The notes under the pieces are model-generated. The model searched no databases and was not told the origin of the DNA. It saw nothing but the letters and a program-made list of their open reading frames with translations. Shown here piece after piece: positions 1-8,108 of a stretch of 64,000 nucleotides of DNA. The translations under genes and the position numbers were made by a program. Within the stretch, counting starts at the first letter, position 1. Each line of letters opens with the position of its first letter. Source of the stretch: Flavobacterium sp. ASW18X (lineage in GTDB: Bacteria; Bacteroidota; Bacteroidia; Flavobacteriales; Flavobacteriaceae); NCBI RefSeq assembly GCF_005144745.1, contig NZ_SWKK01000004.1, forward strand, positions 248,001-312,000. The letters run 5' to 3'.

Positions 1-143
1 TGGCGCAAGACCTAGAATTTACCCACAAAAGTATGCTTCAGTTACGCGAAAAAGAGACAAAGAAATTAGAGAAGAAACTCAAACGAGAGAATAATCCTAA
101 AACCGTCCTCCAATTGTTTCATCAATTTACCAACGCCAAATAA
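1..143 (+). CDS. C-terminal end of an unidentified protein (partial)
   Basis: An open frame enters from the left edge (codons in phase with base 3) and stops with TAA at 141-143, leaving about 46 residues. The visible tail is highly charged, rich in Lys and Glu and probably helical (LREKETKKLEKKLKRE), then ends QFTNAK. The next gene starts 8 bases later, so the two may be co-transcribed. The fragment is too short to recognise a family. Confidence 0.6.
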   Translation, partial: AQDLEFTHKSMLQLREKETKKLEKKLKRENNPKTVLQLFHQFTNAK

Positions 144-151
144 TCGCATCT

Positions 152-979
152 ATGAAAAAGTGGAAAGTTATTGGTTTTTGGTTATTAGTTAACGGTCTAT
201 GCTTAGGACAGCTTTCAGCACAAGTAGAAGAAAAGGAATATTTGCCCGTTGAGTCCAAATATAATGACCCTACTTCTAAAGTATGGATAAATACATACGG
301 CAAAATAAGAATTGGTAAACGTTTGTTTTGGGATGCTCAAACACATTTTAGATTTCAAGAAACAGAGGCTACACCTTTTGTTGGGCAAATAGCTCAAGTG
401 TATAATAGGCATGCTATTGGGTATATCTACAATAAAAAAGTCAATTTTAGTTTGGGCGGTGTGCTACGTGTGAATTTTAATACTGATGAGGACTCTGAAG
501 ATAGAAATGTAGTTCCAGAATGGCGTATTTGGCACCAATACCAATTTGCAATGCCATTGTACAGCGCAATGATATATCATAGACTACGTATAGAACACCG
601 CTGGACACAAGGTTTTGCAGAAGATAGTGAGTATATCTTCAGAAACCGTTGGCGCTATATGTTTAGAGCTAAGATTCCTTTAAACAGTCATAAATTAAAA
701 CCCAAAACATTGTACGTATCACCAGAGGCTGAGTTAATAATGCAAAGTGGTAAGGCTGTGGTTGCAAGCCCTATGGAAGATTTGCGTTTAACAACCACCT
801 TAGGGTATATTTTAACCCCTAGATTAACTGTTGCGGCGGGCTTAATGTATTCTCAAGGGCAAGATTTAGGTAATGGAGGTATTTACAAACAATCTTGGAC
901 TATGCGCTTTCATATGTACTATTCTCCAGATTTCAGAAGAGTTAAAAACAAATTACCAGACATTCATTTAGACGATTAA
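152..979 (+). CDS. DUF2490-type outer-membrane beta-barrel protein
   Basis: This 275-residue protein has a signal peptide (about residues 1-23, cleavage after LSA) followed by alternating aromatic strands such as GKRLFWDAQTHFRFQE and IYHRLRIEHRW. It ends in a run of amphipathic strands. This pattern fits DUF2490 outer-membrane barrels of Bacteroidota, whose function is unknown. It probably sits in the outer membrane and lies in a tight run with the MORN-repeat gene that follows after 5 bases. Assignment to DUF2490 is from pattern recall; a generic outer-membrane barrel is the safe reading. Confidence 0.75.
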   Translation: MKKWKVIGFWLLVNGLCLGQLSAQVEEKEYLPVESKYNDPTSKVWINTYGKIRIGKRLFWDAQTHFRFQETEATPFVGQIAQVYNRHAIGYIYNKKVNFSLGGVLRVNFNTDEDSEDRNVVPEWRIWHQYQFAMPLYSAMIYHRLRIEHRWTQGFAEDSEYIFRNRWRYMFRAKIPLNSHKLKPKTLYVSPEAELIMQSGKAVVASPMEDLRLTTTLGYILTPRLTVAAGLMYSQGQDLGNGGIYKQSWTMRFHMYYSPDFRRVKNKLPDIHLDD

Positions 980-984
980 TCGTG

Positions 985-1848
985 ATGGAAAAAATATCTA
1001 AAAGAGCATTGGGGATAGTAGCAGGCGTTGGGGTAGTTGCCGCGATTTACTTTATAGTTAAGGCGTATAACTTAACCCAAAAGTTAGAAGAAGAAACTGC
1101 TACTACTACAGAATTAGAAAATGCGTTGAATGAAAGAGATGCCTATTTAACTATTGATTCTATGGTGGTTATGGGGGATTATGATAGTGCGATAAAAGCA
1201 TATAGTGACCAACTAGCTACAGGGTCCAAAACATATGACAAAGACCTACGTATGCGTATTGCTTTAACTCAAAAATTAAGATCCTTAGGTGGAAGTTCTA
1301 TACATCCTAAAAGAGATAGTCTAAAAGCAGAATTAGATAGTTTAAAAGAATTACCTACGATTGCTACTTCTGATATCCGTGCGGTAGATTCTTTGGCATT
1401 TGCGTTGCAGAAAGCAAAGGTGCAAGTAAGCAGATTGCAAGAACAGCTCAAAAACCGTTCGCAAGGGGAATATTTAAAGTTTAAAAGCAAGAAGGGTAAT
1501 CTCTTGCATTATGTAGGGCAGGTAGACCAAGGTAAGGCTAACGGTTATGGCATTGCATTATTGGAGACAGGTAGCAGGTACGAGGGACAATGGCTAAACA
1601 ACCAACGCCATGGGCAAGGCGCATTTTATTGGATAGATGGAGAATACTACATTGGCGCTTATAAGGAAGACAAACGTTTTGGGGAAGGAACTTATTTTTG
1701 GCCAAATGGGGAAAAATATGTGGGACAGTGGAAAGAGGATAAGCGTAATGGAAAAGGAGTATTTTACTCAGAAAAAGGAAAAGTAGTAACCAGCGGTGTT
1801 TGGAAAAATGATAAACTAGTAAGCCCTGATAAGAAAAAAGAAAAGTAG
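985..1848 (+). CDS. Membrane-anchored MORN-repeat protein
   Basis: The protein has 287 residues from the ATG at 985; a GTG immediately upstream at 982 is the alternative start. A transmembrane segment at about residues 10-28 is followed by a coiled-coil-prone stretch (about 30-165). The C-terminal part (about 175-280) has at least four MORN repeats, visible as YEGQWLNNQRHGQGAF, YIGAYKEDKRFGEGTY and YVGQWKEDKRNGKGVF. MORN repeats usually bind lipids or scaffold proteins at membranes. The coiled coil probably extends into the periplasm. The partner is unknown; neighbours are an outer-membrane barrel and an AsmA-like protein, suggesting an envelope role. Confidence 0.75.
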   Translation: MEKISKRALGIVAGVGVVAAIYFIVKAYNLTQKLEEETATTTELENALNERDAYLTIDSMVVMGDYDSAIKAYSDQLATGSKTYDKDLRMRIALTQKLRSLGGSSIHPKRDSLKAELDSLKELPTIATSDIRAVDSLAFALQKAKVQVSRLQEQLKNRSQGEYLKFKSKKGNLLHYVGQVDQGKANGYGIALLETGSRYEGQWLNNQRHGQGAFYWIDGEYYIGAYKEDKRFGEGTYFWPNGEKYVGQWKEDKRNGKGVFYSEKGKVVTSGVWKNDKLVSPDKKKEK

Positions 1849-1887
1849 CCAATGATAATTGACTACCTTTAAACAAATGGAGATGCA

Positions 1888-3435
1888 TTGAAGGGATGGT
1901 ATAAAGGTTGGGTAAAATCACTATTAGCAATTGTATTAATTGCCGCTTTAGTTTATGTAGGCGTATTAATAGGGGTAAAGTATCGATTAAATCAATATTT
2001 GGCGGCTAAAGAAGAGCAAGGTGTTCCTGTCCGTTATCAAAAGCTAAAGTTGAAATTGTTTGAGGGTACAGCAACTTTTATAGCCCCTGATCTTACATTA
2101 AAGAAAGAATTAAAAGCTGGCTATACTGGAACACTTCGTTTCGAATCCATAAAGATTAAAGATATCGGTTATATTAAACTGTTATGGACTGGTAATCTTA
2201 CCATTGATTATATTGAACTAAAACAACTCAATGGCTTATTAATCAAAGGAGAAACAAAATCTGTTACGGAAAATAAATCTACAGAAAAAAGTGATGAACT
2301 TGGTTTTGCTATCAAACTAAAAGAACTTATTCTCACTCATGCCAATCTTACGGTCTTAAATCAAAATGAAAAAAGACCATTGGCAACCTTGTCTGATTTT
2401 AACTTGGAAATTGAAGATATTTTAGTCTCTAGTCGCACTCTAGAAAAATCGTTTCCGTTTACGGGGAATTCATATGCCATAACGAGCGGCCCGGTTTACC
2501 TTAAGGCTACTGCATATGAGGATTTAACGTTACAAAGCATTTCAGGAGACTCAAATTATACAGTAATCAAAGACATAAGTTACCAAACAGTATTGCCACC
2601 AGAAGATTTCTCTAAAGGATTGGCGGTAGAAAGGGACCACTACAACATCACTATAGATTCTTTAAGTTTTACTCAATTGCAGTTAACAGAAAGGCAAAAA
2701 GACAGTCTAGGTATCGCTGCAGAACATATTAATTTACATCAGCCATATATAAAAATACATCGCAATAAGCTCGTTGCTGAAGATAGTAGATATAAACCCA
2801 TGTATGGCGAGTTACTCCGTAAAGCACCAATCGCCATTCAAGTAAATCACTTTAATTTTTACAATACTTATTTGGCTTACACGGAAAAAACAAAGGATTT
2901 TAATGATGGGGGAATATTGACTTTCGAAGATATGGAGGTAGAAATTCAAAATCTTGGCAATACCTATTCTTCACCTTTAAAATTACACTTTGAAACACAA
3001 TTTATGGGGGCTGGTAAGTTTGATGCCGATTGGACTTTTAATGTTAGAGATACTACAGAAGCTTTTGTGTTTAAAGGAAGGTTGGTAGATTTTGACATGC
3101 GTAAGGTAAATAGCTTTACTAAACCTGTGGCCAATACTGAATTAGAAGGTAATATGAGCGAGTTGTATTTTACAATTGATGGTCATAATTACCAATCTAC
3201 TACAAATTTAAAGGCACGATACACAGATTTAGGAGTGTATTTAATACAGCCAAATTCAGGAAAAAGAAAAGCTATAATTAATACGATACTAAATTTATTT
3301 TTACCCAGTAATTCTCAAAAAAAAGAGGAACCTTTTAAAACGTCTGCCACCAAATTACAGCGAGATGTAAGCCGTTCACCGTTTAATTTTGTCTACAAAT
3401 CCTTAGAAAAAGGGCTGCAAGAAGCCATGTTGTAA
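1888..3435 (+). CDS. AsmA/DUF748-like single-pass membrane protein
   Basis: This 515-residue protein has one N-terminal transmembrane segment (about residues 12-32) and a long beta-rich extracytoplasmic region. The start must be TTG at 1888, because the reading frame closes at a TAA at 1870 and no in-frame ATG lies near it. Segments such as KLKLKLFEGTATF and SIKIKDIGYIKLLWTGN resemble AsmA/DUF748 proteins, large periplasmic proteins implicated in lipid transport or outer-membrane assembly. It follows the MORN gene after 39 bases and may be in the same operon. The family call is by sequence style rather than an unmistakable motif. Confidence 0.6.
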   Translation: MKGWYKGWVKSLLAIVLIAALVYVGVLIGVKYRLNQYLAAKEEQGVPVRYQKLKLKLFEGTATFIAPDLTLKKELKAGYTGTLRFESIKIKDIGYIKLLWTGNLTIDYIELKQLNGLLIKGETKSVTENKSTEKSDELGFAIKLKELILTHANLTVLNQNEKRPLATLSDFNLEIEDILVSSRTLEKSFPFTGNSYAITSGPVYLKATAYEDLTLQSISGDSNYTVIKDISYQTVLPPEDFSKGLAVERDHYNITIDSLSFTQLQLTERQKDSLGIAAEHINLHQPYIKIHRNKLVAEDSRYKPMYGELLRKAPIAIQVNHFNFYNTYLAYTEKTKDFNDGGILTFEDMEVEIQNLGNTYSSPLKLHFETQFMGAGKFDADWTFNVRDTTEAFVFKGRLVDFDMRKVNSFTKPVANTELEGNMSELYFTIDGHNYQSTTNLKARYTDLGVYLIQPNSGKRKAIINTILNLFLPSNSQKKEEPFKTSATKLQRDVSRSPFNFVYKSLEKGLQEAML

Positions 3436-3525
3436 TTTTTATTAAAAATATTTAAAATAAACTACTGTTTATAAATAATTTAAGTCGACATTTGCCGAAT
3501 ATAAATACTATTTAATTTTAAAGTA

Positions 3526-3717
3526 ATGAGTAAAGGAACAGTAAAATTCTTTAATGACACTAAAGGATTTGGTTTTATTAACGAAGAAGGTGCTAACAAA
3601 GAGCACTTTGTACATGTTTCTGGATTAATTGACGAGATTCGCGAAGGTGATGTTGTTGAGTTTGATTTAGAAGAAGGAAGAAAAGGGTTAAACGCTGTAA
3701 ACGTAAGAGTGGTTTAA
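3526..3717 (+). CDS. CspA-type cold-shock protein
   Basis: This is a 63-residue single cold-shock domain. The RNA-binding motifs are RNP1-like KGFGFI at residues 13-18 and RNP2-like HFVHVSGL at 27-34, close to the canonical sequences. These proteins bind single-stranded RNA or DNA and melt RNA structure in the cold or in stress. The gene is monocistronic, followed by a strong hairpin terminator. A second cold-shock-domain gene lies just downstream. Confidence 0.95.
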   Translation: MSKGTVKFFNDTKGFGFINEEGANKEHFVHVSGLIDEIREGDVVEFDLEEGRKGLNAVNVRVV

Positions 3718-3745
3718 TACCTTAGTTTATACAATACTTTTTTTG

Positions 3746-3780
3746 AAAGCCTATTGAAGTAAATTCGATAGGCTTTTTTA
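3746..3780 (+). terminator. Rho-independent terminator after the cold-shock gene
   Basis: Arms AAAGCCTAT (3746-3754) and ATAGGCTTT (3768-3776) pair perfectly across a 13-base loop and run into a T tract. This separates the two cold-shock transcripts. Confidence 0.85.
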
Positions 3781-3844
3781 TTTTAATCAATAAAAATTAT
3801 AATTCTAGCTTTATAAGCCGTACCTTATGGGCCTAACATAATTT

Positions 3845-4303
3845 ATGGCAAAATCACAACAAACCTATTCCAAAAGGGAAAAGGAGAAAAAGCGTTTAAA
3901 GAAACGAGAAGAAAAATTAAAGCGTAAAGAAGAGCGTAAAGCTGAAGCTAAAGAAGGCGGCGGAGGCATTCCGTTTGCTTATGTAGATGCAAATGGAAAT
4001 CTTACAGATACGCCACCAGACCCAACAGAAAGAGAAGAGATAGATGCTTCTACTATAGAAATTGGGATTCCTAAAAAAGAAGATATAGAGGAGGAAGAGG
4101 TAGACCCTGTACATAAGGGTAGAGTTGCTTTTTTTGATACTTCTAAAGGTTTTGGTTTTATCAATGATTTGGAAGACCAAGAAAAATACTTCTGCCACGT
4201 AAGTGGTTTAATAGATGAAATTGCAGAAGGGGATAAGGTAACTTTTGAATTGGAGAAAGGGCAAAAAGGCTGGAATGCCGTAAAGGTAACGCTAGAAAAA
4301 TAG
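3845..4303 (+). CDS. Cold-shock-domain protein with basic N-terminal extension
   Basis: The protein has 152 residues. Residues 1-35 are almost entirely Lys, Glu and Arg (KREKEKKRLKKREEKLKR), followed by a Gly-rich linker, an acidic segment, and a C-terminal cold-shock domain (about 89-152). That domain has KGFGFI and a YFCHVSGL variant of the second motif. The basic arm is probably an additional nucleic-acid or ribosome contact. It lies 127 bases after the shorter cold-shock gene and shares the DEIREGD/DEIAEGD segment, so a duplication followed by fusion to a basic arm is plausible. Confidence 0.9.
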   Translation: MAKSQQTYSKREKEKKRLKKREEKLKRKEERKAEAKEGGGGIPFAYVDANGNLTDTPPDPTEREEIDASTIEIGIPKKEDIEEEEVDPVHKGRVAFFDTSKGFGFINDLEDQEKYFCHVSGLIDEIAEGDKVTFELEKGQKGWNAVKVTLEK

Positions 4304-4325
4304 GCTTACGTTTGGCTAAGATAAT

Positions 4326-4352
4326 AAAGAGACCCAAGTAGGGTCTCTTTTT
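4326..4352. terminator. Bidirectional terminator between convergent genes
   Basis: AGAGACCC (4328-4335) and GGGTCTCT (4341-4348) form a perfect 8-bp stem with a 5-base loop. It has A residues before it and T residues after it, so it can serve the rightward cold-shock gene and the leftward S41 peptidase gene. Confidence 0.85.
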
Positions 4353-4361
4353 GTTTAAAAC

Positions 4362-5726
4362 TTATTCTAATATTGCTATTGTTTTTAAAATACCACTGTC
4401 TACTTGCCGTTGTATGTCATCATCAGTTAGCAGAGGTACTAAGAATTCTTCTTGTAGAGGAGCTATGCCAACTCCTTCAAAAACAACACCTTTACTGTCG
4501 GCATAAACCTCATTAGACAAGCCTATAGTAGCTCCATTGGGTAAACGATGTTCCAAAATATCAGAAAACACGCCATTGGTAGCTTCCCCAACTAAGGTTA
4601 CGTTGGGCATATCTTTTAAACATAAGGCAAATACTTCTGCAGCACTTGCAGTAATAGGACTTGTTAGTAATACAATTTCTCCTGTAAATTGCTCATCGCC
4701 CTTTGGGCCAAAATTCACTGTTTTTACCGGGGTAAATCCTTCTATTAGTCTTGCCTTTTTGGTAAAACCAACACGTTGCTCTGTAGTAAATCTAGAAGCA
4801 ATTTCTACAGAGACTTGGTCTATGCCTCCAGTATTAAAACGGGTGTCTATAATTAGTTTAGACATACCTAGAGATTTAAGATAAGTCAAAGCTGCTGTCA
4901 TTTCTTTACCAACTGCCGCTATCTCATTATTAATATCAGTGCCAAAACCGTCCATTTCTAAAATATTTAAATATCCAATCTGGTCATTTATCATTCCATA
5001 AACCATGTTGGTAGTAGCACTACTTTTAAATCCATTGGATAAATATTTTTGCTGTATAAGTTCTAATTTTAAATGTATTAGCGCTACCAATTCTTCCTCG
5101 TTGGCAGCTTTGTTATCTACAGAAAGGTTTGCATTTAATCTTGTAAAAAGCTTTGGTGCACCTGCATTAATTTCTATGCCATTAGCCTCGTCTGTAATTG
5201 TTATATGACCATCTTCAAATTGATACACAATGGCAGCCAAAGTGTCGTAAAAATTAGCTTCGGTTACTATATCTTCAAAACCACTAAATTCTTCCCAATT
5301 AATACTTCGTAACTCAAAAAACGCATAATGGTCATTAAAAAAGTTCCAGAAGTAATTGTAGTTTACCATTGGATCATTGTTTGGCTCCATGGACAATACA
5401 TCGCAAAATTCATCAGTTTCTTCAGCAGTAAATACAATATCCGCTATAGATGAAAAAGAAGGGCGTAATAGAATTGTAGAATCCTTTTGTTCTAAACGGT
5501 AACCAAAATCTTCAGGTTTAAAGTTTGGAACGTAGTACGCACAACCACCATTGGTTATATTTATTAAATCAGTTTTTTCGTCTTTTATGTTTAGTATATA
5601 ACCCTTTTCTGCATTATACCATAGTCCACTGTTAGGGTCCGGAGATGGGACAATTTCTCCGTCATCTAATTCGCAGGAGAAAAAACTTAATGCAAAAAGA
5701 ACCAAAATAGATTTAAATACTTTCAT
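4362..5726 (-). CDS. S41-family peptidase lipoprotein
   Basis: I start this at the ATG whose product begins MKVFKSILVLFALSFFSC, a lipoprotein signal with the lipid-carrying Cys at residue 18; the frame stays open 42 codons further upstream without signal character. The mature protein (454 residues in total) is a C-terminal-processing-type serine protease. A substrate-binding region contains INDQIGYLNILEM, and the catalytic segment SPITASAAEVFALCLK holds the nucleophilic Ser. It is probably attached to the outer membrane or periplasmic face. It is transcribed divergently from the TetR gene. Its substrate is unknown. Confidence 0.85.
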   Translation of the reverse strand: MKVFKSILVLFALSFFSCELDDGEIVPSPDPNSGLWYNAEKGYILNIKDEKTDLINITNGGCAYYVPNFKPEDFGYRLEQKDSTILLRPSFSSIADIVFTAEETDEFCDVLSMEPNNDPMVNYNYFWNFFNDHYAFFELRSINWEEFSGFEDIVTEANFYDTLAAIVYQFEDGHITITDEANGIEINAGAPKLFTRLNANLSVDNKAANEEELVALIHLKLELIQQKYLSNGFKSSATTNMVYGMINDQIGYLNILEMDGFGTDINNEIAAVGKEMTAALTYLKSLGMSKLIIDTRFNTGGIDQVSVEIASRFTTEQRVGFTKKARLIEGFTPVKTVNFGPKGDEQFTGEIVLLTSPITASAAEVFALCLKDMPNVTLVGEATNGVFSDILEHRLPNGATIGLSNEVYADSKGVVFEGVGIAPLQEEFLVPLLTDDDIQRQVDSGILKTIAILE

Positions 5727-5885
5727 GATTAATGTTTTATATTTTAAATAAAGACAATCACAAAAGTCTAAGGTTGCATGCCGTTGCCAGTTTATTTTAA
5801 GAATAAATCGATGGTACTCAAAAAATAGGGCGGTAGTTCCGCATAGCTGCATATTACGCTACCATTTTGACTCAAACTAAAATAT

Positions 5886-5903
5886 TTAGTAAACGTTTAC
5901 TAA
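5886..5903. promoter_or_regulatory. Perfect 18-bp palindrome, likely TetR operator
   Basis: TTAGTAAACGTTTACTAA is identical to its reverse complement. It lies 38 bases before the TetR start and in the divergent region shared with the S41 peptidase gene. TetR proteins bind such palindromes as dimers and usually repress themselves and a divergent gene. The assignment to this regulator is inferred from position. Confidence 0.7.
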
Positions 5904-5941
5904 TATTTTATATATTTACGTAATTGATTTAAAAATTTACA

Positions 5942-6568
5942 ATGAAAGCCAACATAAAGGCAGCAGCAATACAATTGTTTAATAAGGAGGGAATGTCAAA
6001 TGTTTCTATGAAACAGTTGGCAGACAACATGGGTATAAGTGCTGGTAATTTAAAGTACCATTACAATACCAAATCGGATTTGTTAGAAGCGCTATATGAA
6101 GATATGTACACGGTGACACTAGACTATATCTTGCCTAAAAACACCTATCTAACCTTGTTTCATTTGGAAGATATGATGGGGAAATTTGATGCGTTGCAAC
6201 AAGAATATGCCTTCTTTTTTAACGATTTGGTAAACATCATTAAAACCCATCCAACTATTGCCAAGCGTTATGAGGCGGGCAATATAGAGCGATTTAAGGC
6301 AGCGCGTAAACTGTTAGATTATTACATAGAAACAGGAAGAATGAAAGCGACACATGGTCTCGTAGATTTTGACCAAGTGATATACGCTATTTGGATGTTG
6401 AGCACTTTTTGGCAATCACAAAAAATCGCAATTAATAACCCCAACTATAAAGTAAACCAAACAAGTAGTATATCCCTACTATGGCAGCTCATAATTCCAC
6501 ATTTAACGGAAAAGGGGATAGAAGAATACCAGCAAATGCGCCAGTTTGTTACATTACCTAATCACTAA
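5942..6568 (+). CDS. TetR-family transcriptional regulator
   Basis: The protein has 208 residues. The N-terminal helix-turn-helix (about residues 5-50, AAAIQLFNKEGMSNVSMKQLADNMGISAGNLKYHY) is a textbook TetR DNA-binding domain. The rest is an all-helical ligand domain typical of the TetR/fatty-acid-type regulators of Bacteroidota. A perfect palindrome 38 bases upstream is a candidate operator. The gene is followed after 16 bases by an Mpo1-like lipid enzyme gene in the same direction, so lipid sensing is a reasonable but unproved guess. Confidence 0.9.
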   Translation: MKANIKAAAIQLFNKEGMSNVSMKQLADNMGISAGNLKYHYNTKSDLLEALYEDMYTVTLDYILPKNTYLTLFHLEDMMGKFDALQQEYAFFFNDLVNIIKTHPTIAKRYEAGNIERFKAARKLLDYYIETGRMKATHGLVDFDQVIYAIWMLSTFWQSQKIAINNPNYKVNQTSSISLLWQLIIPHLTEKGIEEYQQMRQFVTLPNH

Positions 6569-6584
6569 CTAAAAAAAATTATTA

Positions 6585-7070
6585 ATGAGAACTATAGATG
6601 CTTTATTATCTGAATATGCAGAAAGCCACCAAACCAAATTAAATATTAGTATACATTATATCTGCGTGCCGCTTATCTTTTTTAGCTTAATAGGGCTATT
6701 GGCTTGTATTCCGTTACCGGATACCCTAACATCAGTTTTACCCACATTTTTAAAACCTTTTTCTCACGTGGGAACTTTACTGATTATTTTTGGATTGCTC
6801 TATTATCTACGCTTATCTATAGTTTTGTTTGTTGGGATGTTGTTGTTTTCTATTGGTGTACTTTGGGGCATTTATGCTATTGCACAACTAAATTTTGCAC
6901 CGCTTTGGGCGCTAATGCTCGGTATTTTTGTGGTAGCTTGGATTGGTCAATTTATTGGGCACAATCACGAAGGTAAAAAGCCGTCTTTTTTAAAAGATTT
7001 ACAATTTCTAATGATTGGTCCGGCATGGACCATGAGCCATTTGTTTAATGCTTTGGGAATACGATTTTAA
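6585..7070 (+). CDS. Mpo1-like (DUF962) membrane protein
   Basis: This 161-residue protein has about four hydrophobic segments. The family features are visible: a His-containing N-terminal stretch (SIHYICVPLIFF) and the C-terminal QFIGHNHEGKKPSFLKDLQFLMIGPAW. The yeast relative Mpo1 is an iron-dependent dioxygenase that shortens 2-hydroxy fatty acids by one carbon, and the conserved His residues are present here. Enzymatic function in bacteria is inferred. It follows the TetR gene by 16 bases, and its stop codon overlaps the stop of the convergent AraC gene by 4 bases. Confidence 0.8.
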   Translation: MRTIDALLSEYAESHQTKLNISIHYICVPLIFFSLIGLLACIPLPDTLTSVLPTFLKPFSHVGTLLIIFGLLYYLRLSIVLFVGMLLFSIGVLWGIYAIAQLNFAPLWALMLGIFVVAWIGQFIGHNHEGKKPSFLKDLQFLMIGPAWTMSHLFNALGIRF

Positions 7071-7954
7071 GCGCTACAAACGCTACGTTTTAACAACTGG
7101 TATTCTCCGTTTTGTTTAAATTCTTTTAGTGTTGAACCAGAATACCGTTTAAAGGTTTTAGAAAGATGGCTCACATCTGTAAAACCCAGCTCGTCTGCTA
7201 TTTCCGTATACGTATAATCACTATTTAGAAGCCTAATTTCTACTAATTTAAGTTTGGCCTTTATAATGTATTCCCGTAAGGATAGATTCATTTGCTTCTT
7301 AAAAAATTCGCTTACATAAGTCGCAGACATATTAAAAACTGCTGCTAAATTTTCAACTTTTAAAAGAGCAGGTTTATCCAAATGTTCATTAATGTAGTTT
7401 AGCATCTTTCCTACACGTTCATCTCCATGAGTATTAGAAGTACTGTCTAAATAAATACTTTTCTTAACATTACGCATCAATAATTCTAAAATACTGGTCA
7501 TTAAGCTGGTAATAAGGTTATGGGAATCTTCAGAATAATTACGAGACTCTTGTAGAATCATATCAACAAGATTAGTAATATACTTTCGGTCTACATTAGA
7601 GGTGATAATATCTCCCGGTATTTGGTTGTAATTAGAAAGAATGTATGCAGCTTCTTTAAACCAAGCATTGCGGTCTATGGTTATTTTGCTAGTGGTTTTA
7701 AAAAATGCGTCAGAAAATTTTAGAAAGATAAACGTAGTGGGTTCCGCAATAGTAAATAAATGACATTTAAGCGGTGGTAGTAGAAAAATATCGCCTTTGG
7801 TATACTTATATTCATTGTAATTAATACACTGAGACCCGTTTCCATCTTTAATCAAAACCAACTCAAAAAAATTGTTTTTAATGGGCCGTTGTTCCCACAT
7901 ATCTAGTCGCACTTCTTGTATATCTAAAGGTTTTATTGCCTGTAAAACTTCCAT
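7067..7954 (-). CDS. AraC-family transcriptional regulator with cupin-like sensor
   Basis: The protein has 295 residues. The N-terminal half carries a cupin-like sensing domain (KGDIFLLPPLKCHLFTI). The C-terminal 100 residues hold the two helix-turn-helix modules (VENLAAVFNMSATYVSEFFKK and YTEIADELGFTDVSHLSKTFKRYSG). It is divergent from the royal-jelly-like/nitroreductase/cupin operon starting at 8109, with an inverted repeat in the shared region. It is therefore the probable regulator of that operon. Confidence 0.9.
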   Translation of the reverse strand: MEVLQAIKPLDIQEVRLDMWEQRPIKNNFFELVLIKDGNGSQCINYNEYKYTKGDIFLLPPLKCHLFTIAEPTTFIFLKFSDAFFKTTSKITIDRNAWFKEAAYILSNYNQIPGDIITSNVDRKYITNLVDMILQESRNYSEDSHNLITSLMTSILELLMRNVKKSIYLDSTSNTHGDERVGKMLNYINEHLDKPALLKVENLAAVFNMSATYVSEFFKKQMNLSLREYIIKAKLKLVEIRLLNSDYTYTEIADELGFTDVSHLSKTFKRYSGSTLKEFKQNGEYQLLKRSVCSA

Positions 7955-7976
7955 CTAACGCTATTTTGGACATAAA

Positions 7977-8003
7977 AATAGTTTAAAACAACCTTAAACT
8001 ATT
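7977..8003. promoter_or_regulatory. Inverted repeat in the divergent AraC/MRJP-like promoter region
   Basis: AATAGTTTAA (7977-7986) and TTAAACTATT (7994-8003) are perfect 10-bp arms separated by 7 bases. The site lies 23 bases upstream of the AraC start and about 100 bases before the divergent operon. Regulator binding is inferred from position. Confidence 0.5.
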
Positions 8004-8059
8004 GTTAATACTATACTGCAACCTTTAAATGTACCAAACAAACCTCTTTTTGTACATGG

Positions 8060-8087
8060 TTGTAAGCTTATTCCAAGCCTAACTTTG
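8060..8087 (+). promoter_or_regulatory. Bacteroidota-type promoter of the MRJP-like operon
   Basis: TAACTTTG at 8080-8087 matches the -7 consensus TAnnTTTG of the Bacteroidota primary sigma factor. A TTG lies 17 bases upstream (8060-8062) as the -33 element. The start codon follows 21 bases after the box, giving a short leader. Confidence 0.6.
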
Positions 8088-8108
8088 CTGTATTAAAAAT
8101 TTAGAACC

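Noticed and set aside
1538-1930. Open frame of 130 codons on the minus strand
   Set aside because: It lies mostly opposite the MORN-repeat region and into the next gene start. The product has no coherent domain and a Cys/His-rich random look.
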